From Streptomyces pseudovenezuelae (lineage in GTDB: Bacteria; Actinomycetota; Actinomycetes; Streptomycetales; Streptomycetaceae): a stretch of 64,000 bases of DNA. Below the pieces are notes generated by a model. It was given only the letters and a program-made list of their open reading frames with translations, was not told where the DNA came from and did no database searches. The position numbers and the translations under genes were made by a program. Below are positions 26,590-35,243 of this stretch, piece by piece. Numbering within the stretch: position 1 is the first letter of the stretch; every line of letters begins with the position of its first letter. The stretch lies in the NCBI RefSeq assembly GCF_001513955.1, contig NZ_KQ948150.1, forward strand, positions 496,001 through 560,000, read 5' to 3'.

Positions 26590-28146
26590 ATGTCTGCTCA
26601 AGAACGCGCACACCAACCTCCGCGCCGCGTCGGCGTCGTGGCCGAGTCTGTCTCCGGGGAGACACGGGTCGCGGCGACCCCGCCGACGGTACGACTGCTG
26701 CTGGGCCTGGGCTACGAGGTCGTGGTCGAGTCAGGGGCCGGCGAGGCCTCCGGCTTCGACGACCAGGCGTACGCCGATGTCGGCGCGGGCATCGGCGAGG
26801 CCTGGGACGCGGACGTCGTCCTGAAGGTGAACGCCCCCACCGAGGCGGAGATCGGCCGGCTGCGCAGGGGCGCGGTCCTGGTCGCCGTGCTGGCCCCGGC
26901 GCAGAGTCCTGAGTTGCTGCGGGCACTCGCCGACGCCGGCGTGACGGCCCTGGCGCTCGACGCGGTGCCGCGCATCTCGCGGGCGCAGTCGATGGACGTG
27001 CTGTCCTCGATGGCGAACATCGCCGGCTATCGCGCGGTCATCGAGGCCGCGCATGTCTTCGGACGCTTCTTCACCGGTCAGGTCACCGCGGCGGGCAAGG
27101 TGCCGCCGGCGAAGGTGCTGGTGGCCGGTGCGGGCGTGGCCGGCCTCGCGGCGATCGGCGCCGCCTCCAGCCTCGGCGCGATCGTGCGCGCCACCGACCC
27201 GCGTCCGGAGGTCGCCGACCAGGTGATGTCCCTGGGCGGGGAATACCTGGCGGTGAACGCCGCCCAGGAGGCGAGCACCGACGGCTACGCCAAGGCGACC
27301 TCCGCCGACTACGACCGCGCCGCCGCCGAGCTCTACCACGAGCAGGCCGGGGACGTGGACATCGTCATCACCACCGCGCTGATCCCGGGCCGGCCCGCGC
27401 CGCGCCTGCTGACGGCCGAGGACGTGGCCGTGATGAAGCCGGGCAGCGTCATCGTCGACATGGCCGCCGCGATGGGCGGCAACGTCGAGGGCACCGTGCC
27501 GGGCCGGACCGTGGTGACCGACAAGGGCGTCACCCTCATCGGCTACACCGACCTGGCCTCCCGGCTCCCGGCCCAGGCCTCGCAGATGTTCGGCACGAAC
27601 CTGGTGAACCTGCTGAAGCTGCTCACCCCCGGCAAGGACGGGCAGCTGACGATCGACTTCGACGACGTCGTGCAGCGGGCGGTGACCGTCGTACGCGACG
27701 GCGACATCACGTGGCCGCCGCCCCCCGTCGCGGTCTCGGCGGCCCCCGACGCACAGCCCGCGGCCCCGCCCCAGGCGCCCGCACCGAAGCAGCCGAGACT
27801 GACCCCCGCCCTGCGCCTGAGCCTGATCGGGCTCGGGATGCTGGCGATGTTTCTGCTGGTGGCCTTTGCTCCGGCCCAACTCGCAGGCAACTTCACCGTG
27901 TTCGCGCTGGCGGTGGTGATCGGCTACTACGTCATCGGCAAGGTGCACCACGCGCTGCACACCCCTCTGATGTCGGTGACCAACGCGATCTCCGGGATCG
28001 TCGTGATCGGCGCTCTGCTCCAGATCGGGCACGAGAGCTGGATCGTCACCACGCTGTCCTTCGTGGCGATCCTGCTGACGAGCGTCAACATCTTCGGAGG
28101 CTTTGCCGTCACCCGCCGCATGCTCTCCATGTTCTCGAAAGGCTGA
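26590..28146 (+). CDS. pntA: NAD(P) transhydrogenase subunit alpha
   Basis: This 518-residue proton-translocating transhydrogenase subunit exchanges hydride between NADH and NADP(+). Residues 1-370 form the NAD-binding domain: RRVGVVAESVSGETRVAATP, SMANIAGYRAVIEAA and VLVAGAGVAGLAAIGAA. A Pro/Ala linker leads to four C-terminal helices (about 400-515), so both alpha halves are on one chain as in E. coli. The pntB start follows 6 bp after the stop, giving one operon. Role: NADPH supply and redox balance. Confidence 0.97.
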   Translation: MSAQERAHQPPRRVGVVAESVSGETRVAATPPTVRLLLGLGYEVVVESGAGEASGFDDQAYADVGAGIGEAWDADVVLKVNAPTEAEIGRLRRGAVLVAVLAPAQSPELLRALADAGVTALALDAVPRISRAQSMDVLSSMANIAGYRAVIEAAHVFGRFFTGQVTAAGKVPPAKVLVAGAGVAGLAAIGAASSLGAIVRATDPRPEVADQVMSLGGEYLAVNAAQEASTDGYAKATSADYDRAAAELYHEQAGDVDIVITTALIPGRPAPRLLTAEDVAVMKPGSVIVDMAAAMGGNVEGTVPGRTVVTDKGVTLIGYTDLASRLPAQASQMFGTNLVNLLKLLTPGKDGQLTIDFDDVVQRAVTVVRDGDITWPPPPVAVSAAPDAQPAAPPQAPAPKQPRLTPALRLSLIGLGMLAMFLLVAFAPAQLAGNFTVFALAVVIGYYVIGKVHHALHTPLMSVTNAISGIVVIGALLQIGHESWIVTTLSFVAILLTSVNIFGGFAVTRRMLSMFSKG

Positions 28147-28152
28147 GCCGAG

Positions 28153-29619
28153 ATGACCTCCCTGACGGCTTCCCACGCTGCCGACCTGGTCGCCGCGCTG
28201 TTGTTCATCCTCAGCCTGGCCGGCCTGTCGCAGCACCGAACCTCCCGCGCCGGCGTCGTCTACGGCATCGCCGGCATGGGCCTCGCCCTGGTCGCCACCG
28301 TGGTGGTCGCGGCGCAGAGCATCACCGCCGGAGCGGTCGCGCTGATCCTGCTGGCGATGGGGCTCGGCGCCGCGATGGGCCTGTGGCGGGCCCGCCGCGT
28401 CGAGATGACGCAGATGCCCGAACTCATCGCCGTCCTGCACAGCTTCGTCGGCCTCGCCGCGGTGCTGGTGGGGTGGAACAGCTACCTGGAGGTGGAGTCC
28501 CACGGATCGGCGCAGACCGAGATCGGCGCCGACCTGCTGGGCATCCACCACGCCGAGGTGTTCATCGGCATCTTCATCGGCGCGGTCACCTTCACCGGCT
28601 CCATCGTCGCGTTCCTGAAACTGTCGGCACGCATCAAGTCCCGGCCGCTGATGCTGCCGGGCAAGAACGCCCTGAACATCGGGGCGCTCGCGGCGTTCGT
28701 CGGGCTGACCGTCTGGTTCACGATCAGCCCGAACCTGCCCCTGATGATCGCCGTCACCGCGCTGGCCATGGCGCTCGGCTGGCACCTGGTCGCCTCCATC
28801 GGCGGCGGCGACATGCCCGTCGTCGTATCCATGCTCAACAGCTACTCGGGCTGGGCGGCGGCCGCGGCCGGCTTCCTCCTCGACAACAACCTGCTCATCG
28901 TCACCGGGGCGCTGGTGGGCTCCTCAGGTGCCTACCTGTCGTACATCATGTGCAAGGCGATGAACCGGTCGTTCCTCTCCGTCATCGCGGGCGGCTTCGG
29001 CATCGAGGCGCCGTCCGGCGGCGGGGAGGAGCAGGGGGAGCACCGTGAAGTGCGGGCCGCGGAGGTGGCCGAGATGCTCACCCAGGCCGGCTCGGTGATC
29101 ATCGCCCCCGGCTACGGCATGGCCGTCGCACAGGCCCAGCATCCTGTCGCGGAGCTGACGCGGCTGTTGCGCGGGCGGGGTGTCGAGGTCCGCTTCGGTG
29201 TCCATCCCGTCGCGGGGCGCCTGCCCGGTCACATGAACGTGCTGCTGGCCGAGGCGAAGGTGCCCTACGACATCGTCCTGGAGATGGACGAGATCAACGA
29301 CGACTTCGCCGGCACGTCGGTCGTGCTGGTCATCGGCGCGAACGACACCGTCAACCCGGCCGCGACCGAGGACCCGGCGAGCCCGATCGCGGGGATGCCG
29401 GTGCTGCGGGTCTGGGAAGCCGAACAGGTCGTCGTCTTCAAACGCTCCATGGCCTCCGGATACGCGGGTGTGCAGAACCCCCTGTTCTTCCGGGAGGGGA
29501 GCAGCATGCTGTTCGGCGACGCCAAGCAGAGCGTGGAGGAGATCCTGCGTGCACTGGGCGACGACAGCCGACGCGACGCGGCGTCCGCGGCGCCGCAGAC
29601 GACGATGTCCAGTCACTGA
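28153..29619 (+). CDS. pntB: NAD(P) transhydrogenase subunit beta
   Basis: This 488-residue partner of PntA has N-terminal membrane helices (residues 1-280) with PELIAVLHSFVGLAAVLVGW and SMLNSYSGWAAAAAG. These are followed by the NADP(H)-binding domain III with IIAPGYGMAVAQAQ, GVHPVAGRLPGHMNVLLAEA and VVLVIGANDTVNPAA. KRSMASGYAGVQNPLFF near the C-terminus is the NADP 2'-phosphate region. Length and all motifs are standard. Confidence 0.97.
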   Translation: MTSLTASHAADLVAALLFILSLAGLSQHRTSRAGVVYGIAGMGLALVATVVVAAQSITAGAVALILLAMGLGAAMGLWRARRVEMTQMPELIAVLHSFVGLAAVLVGWNSYLEVESHGSAQTEIGADLLGIHHAEVFIGIFIGAVTFTGSIVAFLKLSARIKSRPLMLPGKNALNIGALAAFVGLTVWFTISPNLPLMIAVTALAMALGWHLVASIGGGDMPVVVSMLNSYSGWAAAAAGFLLDNNLLIVTGALVGSSGAYLSYIMCKAMNRSFLSVIAGGFGIEAPSGGGEEQGEHREVRAAEVAEMLTQAGSVIIAPGYGMAVAQAQHPVAELTRLLRGRGVEVRFGVHPVAGRLPGHMNVLLAEAKVPYDIVLEMDEINDDFAGTSVVLVIGANDTVNPAATEDPASPIAGMPVLRVWEAEQVVVFKRSMASGYAGVQNPLFFREGSSMLFGDAKQSVEEILRALGDDSRRDAASAAPQTTMSSH

Positions 29620-29719
29620 CGGATCGGTGCCTTCATGTCCGCCGTGGCGCGGAGGCGCGGCCCGGTCCTGGAGCCAGTCGCTCCGGGTCCGGGCCCTGCC
29701 GAACGACGCGTACCGGCGA

Positions 29720-29980
29720 TCACCGGCGGTAGAGGGCTCGGCGGATCGCTCTGCGCTGGCTCGCGGTGGTGTCGCCCCAGACGCCGTCCGCCTCCCCGTG
29801 GCGGACGGCCCAGTCGCGGCAGGCGAGCATCACCGGGCACCGGCGGCATACGGCGCGGGCACGCGCCGTGGCACTGTCCGTCTCCACCAGCGGGAAGAAC
29901 AGCTCGGGGTCCTCGCCGACGCACAGTGCCCGGACGCGCCACCCGGAACGGCGACCGTCCATCGAGGTTGTACGAGCCAT
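29720..29980 (-). CDS. WhiB-like iron-sulfur transcription factor
   Basis: This 86-residue Wbl protein has the four conserved cysteines C20, C45, C48 and C54 (AVCRRCPVMLAC), which hold a 4Fe-4S cluster. It also has the PELFFP motif and the GVWGD turn followed by basic QRRAIRRALYRR for DNA contact. Wbl proteins sense redox state or nitric oxide and control development or stress genes. It stands alone, next to the transhydrogenase and hemerythrin genes, which suits a redox theme. The start at 29980 gives the standard size. Confidence 0.93.
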   Translation of the reverse strand: MARTTSMDGRRSGWRVRALCVGEDPELFFPLVETDSATARARAVCRRCPVMLACRDWAVRHGEADGVWGDTTASQRRAIRRALYRR

Positions 29981-30159
29981 ACCGCACCTCCGCGGTCCGA
30001 TCGGGGCACAGGGATGACCGCGGCTGGAGAGCCGCGGTCCCGGCAGAGGTGTTCGGCATCTTATGACACGTGCCCATAGAAGGCCATAGCGGACTTTCAT
30101 GGCATACGGACTCCCGCGGGCAGGCGCCGATAATCCGCAGGCGTGACCGCGGGTAGCGG

Positions 30160-30651
30160 TCAGGAGCCCACGATGTGGCGCACATTGTCGACAGCGCCGC
30201 ATCCTGCCTTCAACTGGTGCTCACGCTCTTCCAGAAATGCCTCGCCCAGTTCTTCGCGGCGCTCCATGGGCACGTTCTCGCGCGCTCCGTTCAGGATGGT
30301 GCGCTCCTCCTCGTCGGCGTGGTGCGTGACGGCCTGCACGAGTTCTTCCAGCTTCTCGTCCCATTCCTCGGAGCCGACCTCGTCGACTTCCAGGAGTTCC
30401 AGGAGCGCCTTGTTGCCCTCCTCGTGCTCCTCCTCGCCGTGTTCCAGCTCATCGTCGTCGATCTTCTTGTATCGCTTCAGGGCGGGGTACACCTTCGCCT
30501 CTTCCGCCAGAGCGTGTGCGATCAGCAGATCGGAGAATTCCCGAAGGGCGGCCGCCCGGTCGGCTTCGACGCTGCGCATCAGGCGAAAGAGATCCTCCAT
30601 CTTCCGGTGGTCCTGAAGAATGAGTTCAACCACGTCTCGTGTCTGCGCCAT
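30160..30651 (-). CDS. Hemerythrin HHE domain protein
   Basis: This 163-residue helical protein carries di-iron hemerythrin ligands: LQDHRKMEDLF, LLIAHALAEEAKVYP and AVTHHADEEERTIL. An acidic insertion (ELEHGEEEHEE) lies between helices. The start MAQTRDVV at 30651 fits the family; five extra codons are possible. Related proteins act in oxygen, nitric-oxide or iron stress. It follows the WhiB gene in the same direction with about 180 bp between them, so a shared transcript is uncertain. Confidence 0.9.
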   Translation of the reverse strand: MAQTRDVVELILQDHRKMEDLFRLMRSVEADRAAALREFSDLLIAHALAEEAKVYPALKRYKKIDDDELEHGEEEHEEGNKALLELLEVDEVGSEEWDEKLEELVQAVTHHADEEERTILNGARENVPMERREELGEAFLEEREHQLKAGCGAVDNVRHIVGS

Positions 30652-30901
30652 GAGGATAGGGATCACTTTCGTGCGGGGGACCTTGCAGGATCCCGGCTAC
30701 CCCGTCCTGCGCAGTTCAGCGGAATGGTTCGCCGCCGACCTGATCACTCTGGGTGAGAGCGCCGTTGCAGGCCGCGGAACGCATCCGCACGCCACTTCCC
30801 TGCAGAAGTATGGGTGCAGGACGTGCATCCGAACGGAGTCGACGGCCTGGACCGGCGCCTCACGACCGTGTACGGGCCCGCAGTGGAACGGACGAAACGC
30901 G

Positions 30902-31138
30902 ATGACGAAGAAGGCGAAGAACAAGGCCAAGGGTGAGAAGTTCACCAAGGGTGACGAGGTCACCTGGAGGAGCCACGGCAGCACCGCCGAAGGCACGGTC
31001 GTCCGCAAGCTCACCCGACGCACCGAGGCCGCGGGCCGCACCGTGGACGCCTCACCGGAGGAGCCGCAGTACGAGGTGCGCAGCGCCCAGTCCGGCAACA
31101 CGGCAGTCCACAGACCGTCCGCGTTGCACAGGAAGTGA
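30902..31138 (+). CDS. DUF2945 (hypervirulence-type TUDOR-like) protein
   Basis: This 78-residue basic protein has an N-terminal Lys-rich stretch (MTKKAKNKAKGEKF) and then the DUF2945 core (GDEVTWRSHGSTAEGTVV, EEPQYEVRSAQSGNTAVHRPSAL). This is an SH3/Tudor-like barrel found as a small stand-alone protein in many bacteria. It lies 9 bp before the pyrimidine-dimer glycosylase-like gene, so the two probably form an operon. A DNA-repair or stress link is inferred from that neighbour. Confidence 0.82.
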   Translation: MTKKAKNKAKGEKFTKGDEVTWRSHGSTAEGTVVRKLTRRTEAAGRTVDASPEEPQYEVRSAQSGNTAVHRPSALHRK

Positions 31139-31147
31139 GCGGGCCCG

Positions 31148-31624
31148 ATGCAGACTTTCCTGCCCCACCCGGACTTCCGCCGGACGGCCCTCCTGCTGGA
31201 CCGGCGCCGACTGGGCAAACAGCGGGTTGAGGCCTTGCAGGTCCTGCGTGGCCTCACGGTGCCGGGATACGGCTGGCGTCGGCATCCGGCCGTACGGATG
31301 TGGACGGGGTACGAGGAGGCACTCGTACGGTACGGGCTGGAGATCTGCCGGGTCTGGCGCGGACTCGGGCACCAGGACGGCTGCGCCGCCTCGCTGGTGG
31401 CTGGACTGGCCGACTCGCACCCCGGCACCTCGGTGCGCGACCAGCCGGCGCTGGCAGCCGCCGGCGAACTGCCGCCCTGGCTCGGTGATGAGGCCTTCCA
31501 CGAAAGCCATTGCTCGGCCCTGGTCCGCAAGGACCCGGAGGTGTACGGCGAGCTGTTCCCCGGCGTACCCGACGATCTCCCCTACGTGTGGCCCGCGTCC
31601 GACAGGGAGGGACAACAAGTCTGA
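31148..31624 (+). CDS. MSMEG_6728-type pyrimidine-dimer glycosylase-like protein
   Basis: This 158-residue protein starts MQTFLPHPDFRRTALLLDRRRLGKQRVEALQVL (quoted only to show the LDRRRLGKQR core), followed by HPAVRMWTGYEEALVRYG. This is the pattern of the MSMEG_6728/PF03013 family related to phage T4 endonuclease V, which cuts DNA at UV pyrimidine dimers. The Arg-rich core would contact the lesion. Enzymatic activity of this subfamily is inferred, not established. It is cotranscribed with the DUF2945 gene. Confidence 0.82.
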   Translation: MQTFLPHPDFRRTALLLDRRRLGKQRVEALQVLRGLTVPGYGWRRHPAVRMWTGYEEALVRYGLEICRVWRGLGHQDGCAASLVAGLADSHPGTSVRDQPALAAAGELPPWLGDEAFHESHCSALVRKDPEVYGELFPGVPDDLPYVWPASDREGQQV

Positions 31625-31737
31625 CTTGGTCTCAGGCGGTATGGGGAGCCGTTGGTGATGGCCAGGGTGAGGGGGAGTGGACGGGTGGGCGCCGGGACCC
31701 GACGATCCGTCAGGCCCCGGCGCGCAGGAGAGAGCGG

Positions 31738-33165
31738 TCAGTTGGCGGGGACGTCGTCCTGGAACGTGGTGCCCGCGCTGCGGTACGCCGCCACCTTGGA
31801 GGAGACCTGTGCCGGTGTGAGGACCTGGTCCTTGATGTGCAGCACGTAGTCGATCTGCTCGTCGTACGCCCGTGGGGTGCTGCTGGTCAGCCCGCCGAAA
31901 TCGATCAGCCACTGGTTGAAGTTGATGGACATGGGCCGCTCCGGCAGGTACGCGGCGTCATGGGTGCCGAAGAGCCGGCCGTCGACGTAGTACTTGATGC
32001 TGCTGTTGTCGATGGTCAGCACCAGGTCGTGCCAGCCGGCGTAGCTCTGGCGGCTCTCGCTGTGCTGGTTGACCGCCACCCAGGGGTCAGCCTGGTAGGT
32101 CTCCCAGGACGTGGTGTAGAGGATGGCGGACGGCTCGCCCCAGCCGCCGTTGGGCAGGTACTCGAAGTCGTACTCGGCGTAGTCGTCGGCCATGGGTGCC
32201 TTGAGGTCGTTGATGGTGAAGAAGGTCTGGACGAGGTGGTCGCCGTCCGGCCCGGATGCGGGTGCGTCGCTGAACTTGACGCGGGCCGCGTAGGTGCCGT
32301 TCTTGAACTTCGTCGCCTTGGTGAGGATCTCGGTCTGTTCGGTGCTCGCTCCGGTGCCCGCCGTCGAAGTGCGCAGGTTCATGATGGAGTTGCCGCTGAC
32401 GCTGGAGAAGGTGACGTTCTCGGGGGCCCAGGTGGCGCCGGAGACGCCGGGGCCCCCGGAGTTGGAGCGCACGTTCCAGCCGTTCGCCGAGATCCTCGGG
32501 TCGGTGTGACCGGTGTAGTTGAAGTCGTCGAACAGTGTGGCGCCGCCGGTCGGGGGGTCGGTGGGCGGGTCGGTCGGCGGGTCCGTCGGGTCGTTGCCCG
32601 CGGGGGCCTGGCCCCACAAGGTGGTGCCGGCGAGTCGGGCGGTGACCTTGGACCAGTCGGCGTACGAGGTCTGGGAGGCGCCGAAGGAGTAGTCGTCGCT
32701 CTGGTTCAACGGTGCCCATGTCGACTGGTAGAAGCGCAGTTGCATGTCGCCGGTGTCCGCGCCCGGTGAGAGGGAACCGGCCCCGGAGGTGAAGCCGATC
32801 TCCAGGTAACGGTCCGCCGTGGCGGTGGGGTTGGCGAGCGTGCCGAAGGTGCCGGTGACGTTGGCGCAGCCCTTGACGGCCCAGGAACAGGCGAAGCGGT
32901 ACGTGGCGTTCGCCGAGTCCGCCTTGAAGTAGTAGCGGAGCTTGACGCCTTGCAGGGAGACGCTGGTGGTACCGGTGTTCCGTACCTTGAACCAGGGCTC
33001 CGCCTGATCGGCGTTGGCTCCGGAGGCGCTGGTCCGGTACTGGACGCTCAGGCCGTCGCCCGCCGCGTTCGCGGTGGCAGGGAGTGCGGTGAGCGCGGCG
33101 GCGCCCATGCCGACGGCGATGGCGGCGGCCGCGGTGGCGCGCCACCGGTTCGTGGTGGTTCTCAT
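31738..33165 (-). CDS. Secreted GH16-type glycoside hydrolase with CBM3
   Basis: This 475-residue exported enzyme has a signal peptide to about residue 34 (ATANA). A CBM3 cellulose-binding module (about 36-190: VQYRTS, VKLRYYFKAD, NQSDDYSFG) follows, then a DPTDPPTDPPTDPP linker. The GH16-like catalytic part (about 208-460) has the E-x-D-x-E triad as EYDFE near residue 330 (nucleophile, assisting Asp, acid/base). GH16 enzymes cut beta-1,3/1,4-glucans or galactans. It is the neighbour of an N-acetylhexosaminidase and a sugar-type GntR regulator. It is likely to act on plant or fungal cell walls. Confidence 0.88.
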   Translation of the reverse strand: MRTTTNRWRATAAAAIAVGMGAAALTALPATANAAGDGLSVQYRTSASGANADQAEPWFKVRNTGTTSVSLQGVKLRYYFKADSANATYRFACSWAVKGCANVTGTFGTLANPTATADRYLEIGFTSGAGSLSPGADTGDMQLRFYQSTWAPLNQSDDYSFGASQTSYADWSKVTARLAGTTLWGQAPAGNDPTDPPTDPPTDPPTGGATLFDDFNYTGHTDPRISANGWNVRSNSGGPGVSGATWAPENVTFSSVSGNSIMNLRTSTAGTGASTEQTEILTKATKFKNGTYAARVKFSDAPASGPDGDHLVQTFFTINDLKAPMADDYAEYDFEYLPNGGWGEPSAILYTTSWETYQADPWVAVNQHSESRQSYAGWHDLVLTIDNSSIKYYVDGRLFGTHDAAYLPERPMSINFNQWLIDFGGLTSSTPRAYDEQIDYVLHIKDQVLTPAQVSSKVAAYRSAGTTFQDDVPAN

Positions 33166-33219
33166 CGTTGTTCCCTCCAGAAAGGTGGGGGTGTTTCCCG
33201 GAATGGGACAGGGCGTGCG

Positions 33220-34734
33220 TCAGGGGTGGTGGGGGATGCCGAGCGCGTCGAGGCGGACGGTGTGGTCGCTGAGGCGGGTTCGGAAGTCGGTCCAGTCGGT
33301 CGTTCCGCTCCAGCCGCGGTCGGCGAGGGCGCACAGGCGCGGGTAGGTGAGGTACTCGATGTGCGCGGGGGTGGTGACGAACTCGGTCCACAGCTGGGCC
33401 TGCGTGCCGAGCACCCGCCCGGCCGCCTCGGCGTCCGCCTCCGCCGGGACGGGATCGTGGGCGTGGACGGTGCGCAGATCCACGACGGCTCCGGGCTGGG
33501 CCGGCGGCTCGTGGGGGTCGCCGGAGCGGGCGTAGTCGAGATAGGTGGCGCGGTGATACGCGTTGACCACGGGGTGGCCGCGTCGGGCGGCCGCCAGGGT
33601 GTGGGCGGCCTCGCGCCAGGTCATCACGGTGAAGTCCAGGGGCAGTTCGGCTCCGGTCTCGGCCCAGCCGACCGGGCGCCGTCCGTTGCGGACGAGGAAG
33701 CCGCCGATCTTTCCGAGGAACCAGCCGTGCAGGGCCTGGGCGTTCGGCAGGCCTTCCGCTGCCATCCGGTGGTGCGCGGTGGGGCTGTGGGTCCACTCGG
33801 CCGTGGGGCACTCCTCGCCGCCGATGTGGATGTACGGCGAGGGGAAGACGTCCATGACCTCGTCGAGAACGGTGCGGCAGAAGTCGAGGGCTTCGTCGTG
33901 GACACCGAGGACGGTGTCGCACACGCCCCAGCGCGTCCAGACGTCGAGGGTGCGCCCGGGGTGGTTGCCGAGTGCGGGATAGGCGGCGAGCGCGGCCCGT
34001 ACGTGCCCGGGCATCTCCGTCTCCGGCAGGACGGTGACTCCGCGGGCGGCCGCGTACCGGACCAGGTCGGCGAGTTCGGTCCGTGTGTAGGACCCGCCGT
34101 GCGGGGTGCCGTCGTACGTTCCGGTCCCGGCCGGCCCCTGTGGGGATTCGGCGCGGTGGCCGCCGATCTCGGTGAGCTTGGGGTAGGCGGCGATCGGCAT
34201 GCGCCACCCCTGGTCGTCGGTGAGGTGCAGATGGAACACGCTGACCTTGTGCAGCGCCAGCAGGTCGACGTAACGGCGCAGATAGGACACGGGCTGGAAG
34301 TGCCGGGCCACGTCGAGCATCGCGCCGCGCCAGGGGTGGCGGGGGACGTCGGTGATGTCGGCGCAAGGCAGCAGCCATCCGGTGTCGGGCTGCGCTGTCG
34401 CGGACAGGGCCTGCGCAGGCAGGAGTTGACGGATCGTCTGGATGCCGCGCAGCAGGCCGGTGGGGTGTGCGGCGCGCAGCAGGACGGCGTCGGGGGTCAC
34501 GGTGAGCGCGTATCCCTCGTCGCCGAGTTGGCCCGGCGCGGGGTCGAGGGCGAGGGTGAAGGGACCGTCGGGGGAGGGGCGCAGGGGTAGCCCGGTGGCT
34601 GGGGCGAGCAAGGAGCGCAGCAGGTCTGCGGCCGGTTCGGTGCCGGGGCCGAGGCGGACGGTGGTGTGGTGGTCGAGCGTGAAGTGGCCCGGCGGGAAGG
34701 CGGCTTCGGTGGGGCGGGGGATGAGGGCGGGCAT
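33220..34734 (-). CDS. GH20 beta-N-acetylhexosaminidase
   Basis: This 504-residue enzyme lacks a signal peptide and is probably cytoplasmic. It has a GH20b-type N-terminal domain, then RGAMLDVARHFQPVSYLRR, HLHLTDDQGWR, and the catalytic site IHIGGEECPTAEW near residue 306. In most GH20 enzymes the catalytic pair is Asp-Glu (GGDE). Here the codons read GAG GAG, giving Glu-Glu. It releases terminal GlcNAc from chito-oligomers. The start at 34734 (MPALIPRPT) fits the domain; 94 upstream codons run through the operator region. It is divergent from the GntR regulator. Confidence 0.93.
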   Translation of the reverse strand: MPALIPRPTEAAFPPGHFTLDHHTTVRLGPGTEPAADLLRSLLAPATGLPLRPSPDGPFTLALDPAPGQLGDEGYALTVTPDAVLLRAAHPTGLLRGIQTIRQLLPAQALSATAQPDTGWLLPCADITDVPRHPWRGAMLDVARHFQPVSYLRRYVDLLALHKVSVFHLHLTDDQGWRMPIAAYPKLTEIGGHRAESPQGPAGTGTYDGTPHGGSYTRTELADLVRYAAARGVTVLPETEMPGHVRAALAAYPALGNHPGRTLDVWTRWGVCDTVLGVHDEALDFCRTVLDEVMDVFPSPYIHIGGEECPTAEWTHSPTAHHRMAAEGLPNAQALHGWFLGKIGGFLVRNGRRPVGWAETGAELPLDFTVMTWREAAHTLAAARRGHPVVNAYHRATYLDYARSGDPHEPPAQPGAVVDLRTVHAHDPVPAEADAEAAGRVLGTQAQLWTEFVTTPAHIEYLTYPRLCALADRGWSGTTDWTDFRTRLSDHTVRLDALGIPHHP

Positions 34735-34990
34735 GCGTCGCCTCCAGGACGGGGGGGGGGCGGGGGTGAGCGGGTCGGCCCTTGACTGCGCCGGCCCACG
34801 ACTGCGCCGGCCCGTGAGCCGGAGGGACGTGGCGCTGGAGCGGTGTTCAGGCAGGCGAACGCCGTGTTCGGGAGCGGTTCGGGCCGTACGCGATGGGGTG
34901 CTGCGAGAACATGCGGGACACAGTGGGCCGGGCAAGACCTCTGAGCCGGGCTTGGCGGCGCTGCACGTTTTCACCTCCAGAGGCCACCGT

Positions 34991-35022
34991 CTGGTCAACT
35001 GACCAGTGAAGGTCACTGGTCA
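34991..35022. promoter_or_regulatory. Two overlapping ACTGGTC-type operators
   Basis: CTGGTCA-AC-TGACCAG (34991-35006) is a perfect 16-bp inverted repeat. Overlapping it, TGACCAGTGA-AGG-TCACTGGTCA (35000-35022) has perfect 10-bp arms. Both resemble the DasR responsive element consensus ACTGGTCTAGACCAGT bound by GntR/HutC-family proteins in Streptomyces. They sit between the candidate leftward promoter and the GH20 start, fitting repression of GH20. Confidence 0.7.
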
Positions 35023-35118
35023 GGTCCCTGGTGAGGTGAGGACGAAGGTGGCATAGACCAATTGAGACGTCAACCCCCTGTGCGCGCACGGGTTTTGCGG
35101 CGCAGGACAGTGAATGCG

Positions 35119-35149
35119 CTGACGACCACCGATGGTCTGCGGCTAGACT
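35119..35149 (+). promoter_or_regulatory. Candidate promoter for the GntR gene
   Basis: CTGACG (35119-35124) and TAGACT (35144-35149) are spaced by 19 bp, a slightly wide sigma-70/HrdB-type promoter. The TGGTC repeats lie just downstream, where bound repressor would block it. Assignment is by eye. Confidence 0.45.
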
Positions 35150-35183
35150 TCCCTCACTGAGATGGGCAAGCTACGGACTTACC

Positions 35184-35218
35184 ACTGGTCAAGTGGTCAA
35201 CTGGTCGGCTGGTCGACC
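35184..35218. promoter_or_regulatory. Array of TGGTC repeats upstream of the GntR gene
   Basis: TGGTC occurs four times (35185, 35194, 35202, 35211), 8-9 bp apart, ending in the palindrome GGTCGACC (35211-35218). The half-site is the same as in the operators near 34991. This suggests autoregulation by the GntR protein. Confidence 0.6.
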
Positions 35219-35243
35219 GGGGCTCAGGGGGGCAGGGGCACGT

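Larger units (their letters stand above)
34735..35243. other. Divergent control region between GH20 and GntR genes
   Basis: This 509-bp region has no gene. It holds a run of ten G (34751-34760), a cluster of inverted repeats near 34991-35022, a candidate leftward -35 TTGACG (35068-35073, complement strand), a rightward promoter near 35119-35149, and direct TGGTC repeats at 35185-35215. The arrangement suits regulation of both flanking genes by one protein. Confidence 0.7.

Noticed and set aside
26731..28785. 684-codon leftward frame across pntAB
   Set aside because: It is a His/Asp/Gly/Arg-rich shadow of pntA and pntB.
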